The translations under genes and the position numbers were made by a program. The notes under the pieces were generated by a model, which saw only the letters and a program-made list of their open reading frames with translations, had not been told where the DNA came from and did not search any database. Source: Streptomyces rugosispiralis (GTDB taxonomy: Bacteria > Actinomycetota > Actinomycetes > Streptomycetales > Streptomycetaceae). Taken from it: DNA of 64,000 nt. This document shows positions 62,027 to 64,000 of this stretch, piece after piece. The stretch is taken from assembly GCF_024505145.1 (NCBI RefSeq), contig NZ_JANIAA010000001.1, positions 1-64,000 on the forward strand, read 5' to 3'. The stretch's first letter is position 1; every line of letters begins with the position of its first letter.

Positions 62027-64000
62027 CGAGCCCACTCGACTTCACCCGCTCCCCGTACACCGGATGGACACGGGAACACTGGGAGCGGCTCGCGGACCGG
62101 ATGCTGACCGCCGTCGAGCCCTACCGCTCCCCCTGCGGCGCCCGGATAGACCTTCCCGGTCCGGTCAGCGCCGGCGGGCCGATCTCCGACGGCCTGGAGG
62201 GATTCGCCCGCACGTTTCTGATCGCGGGCTTCCTCGTGGCCGGCCGCGGCGGTGACGATCCGCGGAACTACCTCGAGAGATACGCCAAGGGCCTGGCCGC
62301 GGGCACGAATCCGGCGTCGCCGGAGGCCTGGCCACGTCCCGACGACGGGTTGCACCAGGCGAAGGTGGAAGCCGCTTCCATCGCGCTGAGTCTTCAGGCG
62401 ACGCGGCCCTGGCTGTGGGACCGCCTGGACCCACGCGTTCGTGAGCAGACCGCCGACTGGCTGTCCGCCGTGCTGGGACAGTGGTATCCGCAGAACAACT
62501 GGACATGGTTCCGCATCGTCGTGGAATCGTTCCTCCGCGAGGTCGGGGGCCCTTGGTCCGCCACGGAGATCGAGGAGAGCCTCGCCCTTCACGCATCGCT
62601 ACGGGCGGCGAACGGCTGGCTGGCCGATGGGCACGGCCGGCTGTTCGACCACTACAACGGCTGGGCGCTGCACCTGTACCCGATGTTGTGGACGCGCCTG
62701 TTCGACGTCACCGGAACACTGTGCCCCCAACCGCTCCGTGACCAGTGGGCCGCGGATCTGAGTCGATACACCGATGACGTACTGCGCCTCATCGGCGCCA
62801 ACGGCGCACCCCTGTTTCAAGGTCGCAGCCTCACCTATCGCTTCGCCGCGGCCGCCCCACTGTGGGTGTCCGCGATCACCGATTCGGGCCGGCAACCGCC
62901 GGGGCTGCTCCGGCGCGCGGCCAGCGGAATCGTCTCGCATTTCGCGACGCACGGGGCACTCGAACCGGACGGCCTGCTCAGCCTCGGATGGCACGGCCCC
63001 TGGCCCCGGATACGCCAGTCCTATTCGGGACCAGGCTCTCCGTACTGGGCGGCGAAAGGCATGCTCGGCCTCCTCCTTCCGTCCGACCACGCGGTGTGGG
63101 CCGACGTCGAGCGACCACTGCCCATCGAGACGGGCGACATCGCCCGTGTGGTCGAGGCACCCGGCTGGTTGGTGTCCGCCCGCCAGTCGGACGGCTTCGT
63201 CACCGTGCTCAACCATGGCACGGACATTTCGCGCCCCGGAGAGGCCGCCGCCGACTCCCCGCTCTACACCCGGCTCGGCTACTCCACGGCGACCTCGCCC
63301 CCGCTCACAGGCCCGTCCGTCACCAATCCGGTCGACAACACAGTGGTACTGCTGGACGCCACCGGCAGGGCCAGTCATCGAAGCGGGTTCCGTACGTTGC
63401 TCGCACAGGAACTGGCGGACGGTGTGCTCGTCGCCGCCTCGCAGGGGCCTGTGCACTGGATAGACGCAGCCGACGAGACCGGCCCGAACCCCGGAACGGG
63501 CCCCGCCGGTGCTGTCACCCCCGGCCCGGTCCTCACCGTCGCTTCCGTCGTTCGCGACGGTGTGGAGGTACGACTGGCGCGAGTCGATAGCCCGACATCG
63601 GCCGTGCGACTTCGCATCGGGGGTTGGCCCATCGCCTCCTCCAGCCCGCTCCGGTCGGACTCGGACACGTACGAGAAGCCCGTGATCGCCGAAGCAGCCA
63701 GCGACGATCTGCGCTCCTTCGTCCAGGGAGTACGTGGACTGGACGAAGCCGGCGTCGCCGTCGATCAGGGGTCCAGCCCCCTCGGTGAGTACACCGGCGT
63801 GCCGTGGCTCGCGACACGGACGGTATCTGCCGGTGACATCGTCGTCGCTGTGGTCGTACTGTCCCGCCAGGCCGACCACGGCCCTGCTCCCCTGGTGACG
63901 GTGGAAGACATGGCCGGCCAAGGAGACCGGATAGTCGTCTCCTGGCATAACGGCGAACCCACAACGCTCATGTTGCCCATGCACCCAACCGACGGGAAGG
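62023..64000 (+). CDS. DUF2264 family protein (runs off the window)
   Basis: At least 659 residues without a stop at the window's end. The N-terminal DUF2264 domain is clear (YAKGLAAGTNPASPEAW, LHQAKVEAASIALSLQATRP, WLWDRLDPRVREQ, NNWTWFRIVVESFLREVGG, WLADGHGRLFDHYNGWALH, YPMLWTRLFD). DUF2264 is an (alpha/alpha)6-barrel family common in polysaccharide-utilisation regions, with function not settled; a glycan-lyase or hydrolase role is suspected. ATG 62023 overlaps the dehydrogenase stop. Confidence 0.85.
   Translation, partial: MTSPLDFTRSPYTGWTREHWERLADRMLTAVEPYRSPCGARIDLPGPVSAGGPISDGLEGFARTFLIAGFLVAGRGGDDPRNYLERYAKGLAAGTNPASPEAWPRPDDGLHQAKVEAASIALSLQATRPWLWDRLDPRVREQTADWLSAVLGQWYPQNNWTWFRIVVESFLREVGGPWSATEIEESLALHASLRAANGWLADGHGRLFDHYNGWALHLYPMLWTRLFDVTGTLCPQPLRDQWAADLSRYTDDVLRLIGANGAPLFQGRSLTYRFAAAAPLWVSAITDSGRQPPGLLRRAASGIVSHFATHGALEPDGLLSLGWHGPWPRIRQSYSGPGSPYWAAKGMLGLLLPSDHAVWADVERPLPIETGDIARVVEAPGWLVSARQSDGFVTVLNHGTDISRPGEAAADSPLYTRLGYSTATSPPLTGPSVTNPVDNTVVLLDATGRASHRSGFRTLLAQELADGVLVAASQGPVHWIDAADETGPNPGTGPAGAVTPGPVLTVASVVRDGVEVRLARVDSPTSAVRLRIGGWPIASSSPLRSDSDTYEKPVIAEAASDDLRSFVQGVRGLDEAGVAVDQGSSPLGEYTGVPWLATRTVSAGDIVVAVVVLSRQADHGPAPLVTVEDMAGQGDRIVVSWHNGEPTTLMLPMHPTDGK

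Overview
The window is high-GC actinobacterial DNA, almost certainly from Streptomyces. Codons end mostly in G or C, GTG starts are common, and the gene types are typical: Tat-exported proteins, CUT1 sugar transporters without a dedicated ATPase, paired regulators and many IS scars. It reads as an accessory (chromosome-arm) region. Besides about 40 intact genes it holds about 15 decayed genes or IS remnants. No tRNA, rRNA or CRISPR array was seen.

Left part (1-20.4 kb): a loose set of single genes and small units. It includes a DUF488 protein, an N-terminally truncated GAPDH, a TetR regulator with a candidate operator, a TetR/MFS efflux pair, a Tat-exported beta-propeller 'lactonase', a HAD phosphatase and a PIG-L deacetylase. 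A sulfur-type cassette spans 9.5-16.3 kb: an LLM flavin monooxygenase, then (divergent) a short leader peptide ending in a Cys codon, a terminator-like attenuator, a lipoprotein binding protein, two permeases and a second LLM monooxygenase that appears to start at ATT. A truncated MHS transporter, an alpha-toroid protein, an SDR and a LysR regulator follow.

Central island (20.5-39.3 kb): a compact cryptic biosynthetic cluster lies between two roughly 508-bp inverted repeats. Each repeat carries a dead polyketide-synthase start region and has an IS3 scar next to it. The plus-strand arm encodes a clavaminate-synthase-like Fe(II)/2-oxoglutarate oxygenase, an A-PCP-C NRPS, two ATP-grasp ligases, an MFS exporter and a GNAT/Fem-like acyltransferase; the last five are joined by stop/start overlaps or 1-nt gaps. 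The minus-strand arm encodes a FabH-like KSIII, a class III aminotransferase, an acyl-CoA dehydrogenase and a FlK-like hotdog thioesterase. An EamA exporter and a CGNR regulator lie between the arms, next to two decayed transposases. The set suggests a small modified peptide built by both NRPS and ATP-grasp chemistry, with an acyl/amino building block made by the minus-strand arm. I cannot match it to a named pathway.

Right part (40-64 kb): a PucR-type regulator, IS and gene debris, and a MarR/DUF6653 pair lead into a rhamnose-glycan utilisation region. It holds an L-fucose/L-arabinose isomerase-like protein with a deleted MFS partner, a GH106 rhamnosidase with its LacI regulator, a GH99-like protein, a GH78 rhamnosidase, a complete Lpl-type ABC importer, an AraC regulator, a 2-hydroxyacid dehydrogenase and a DUF2264 protein that runs off the end. 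Shared short motifs tie some of these promoters together.
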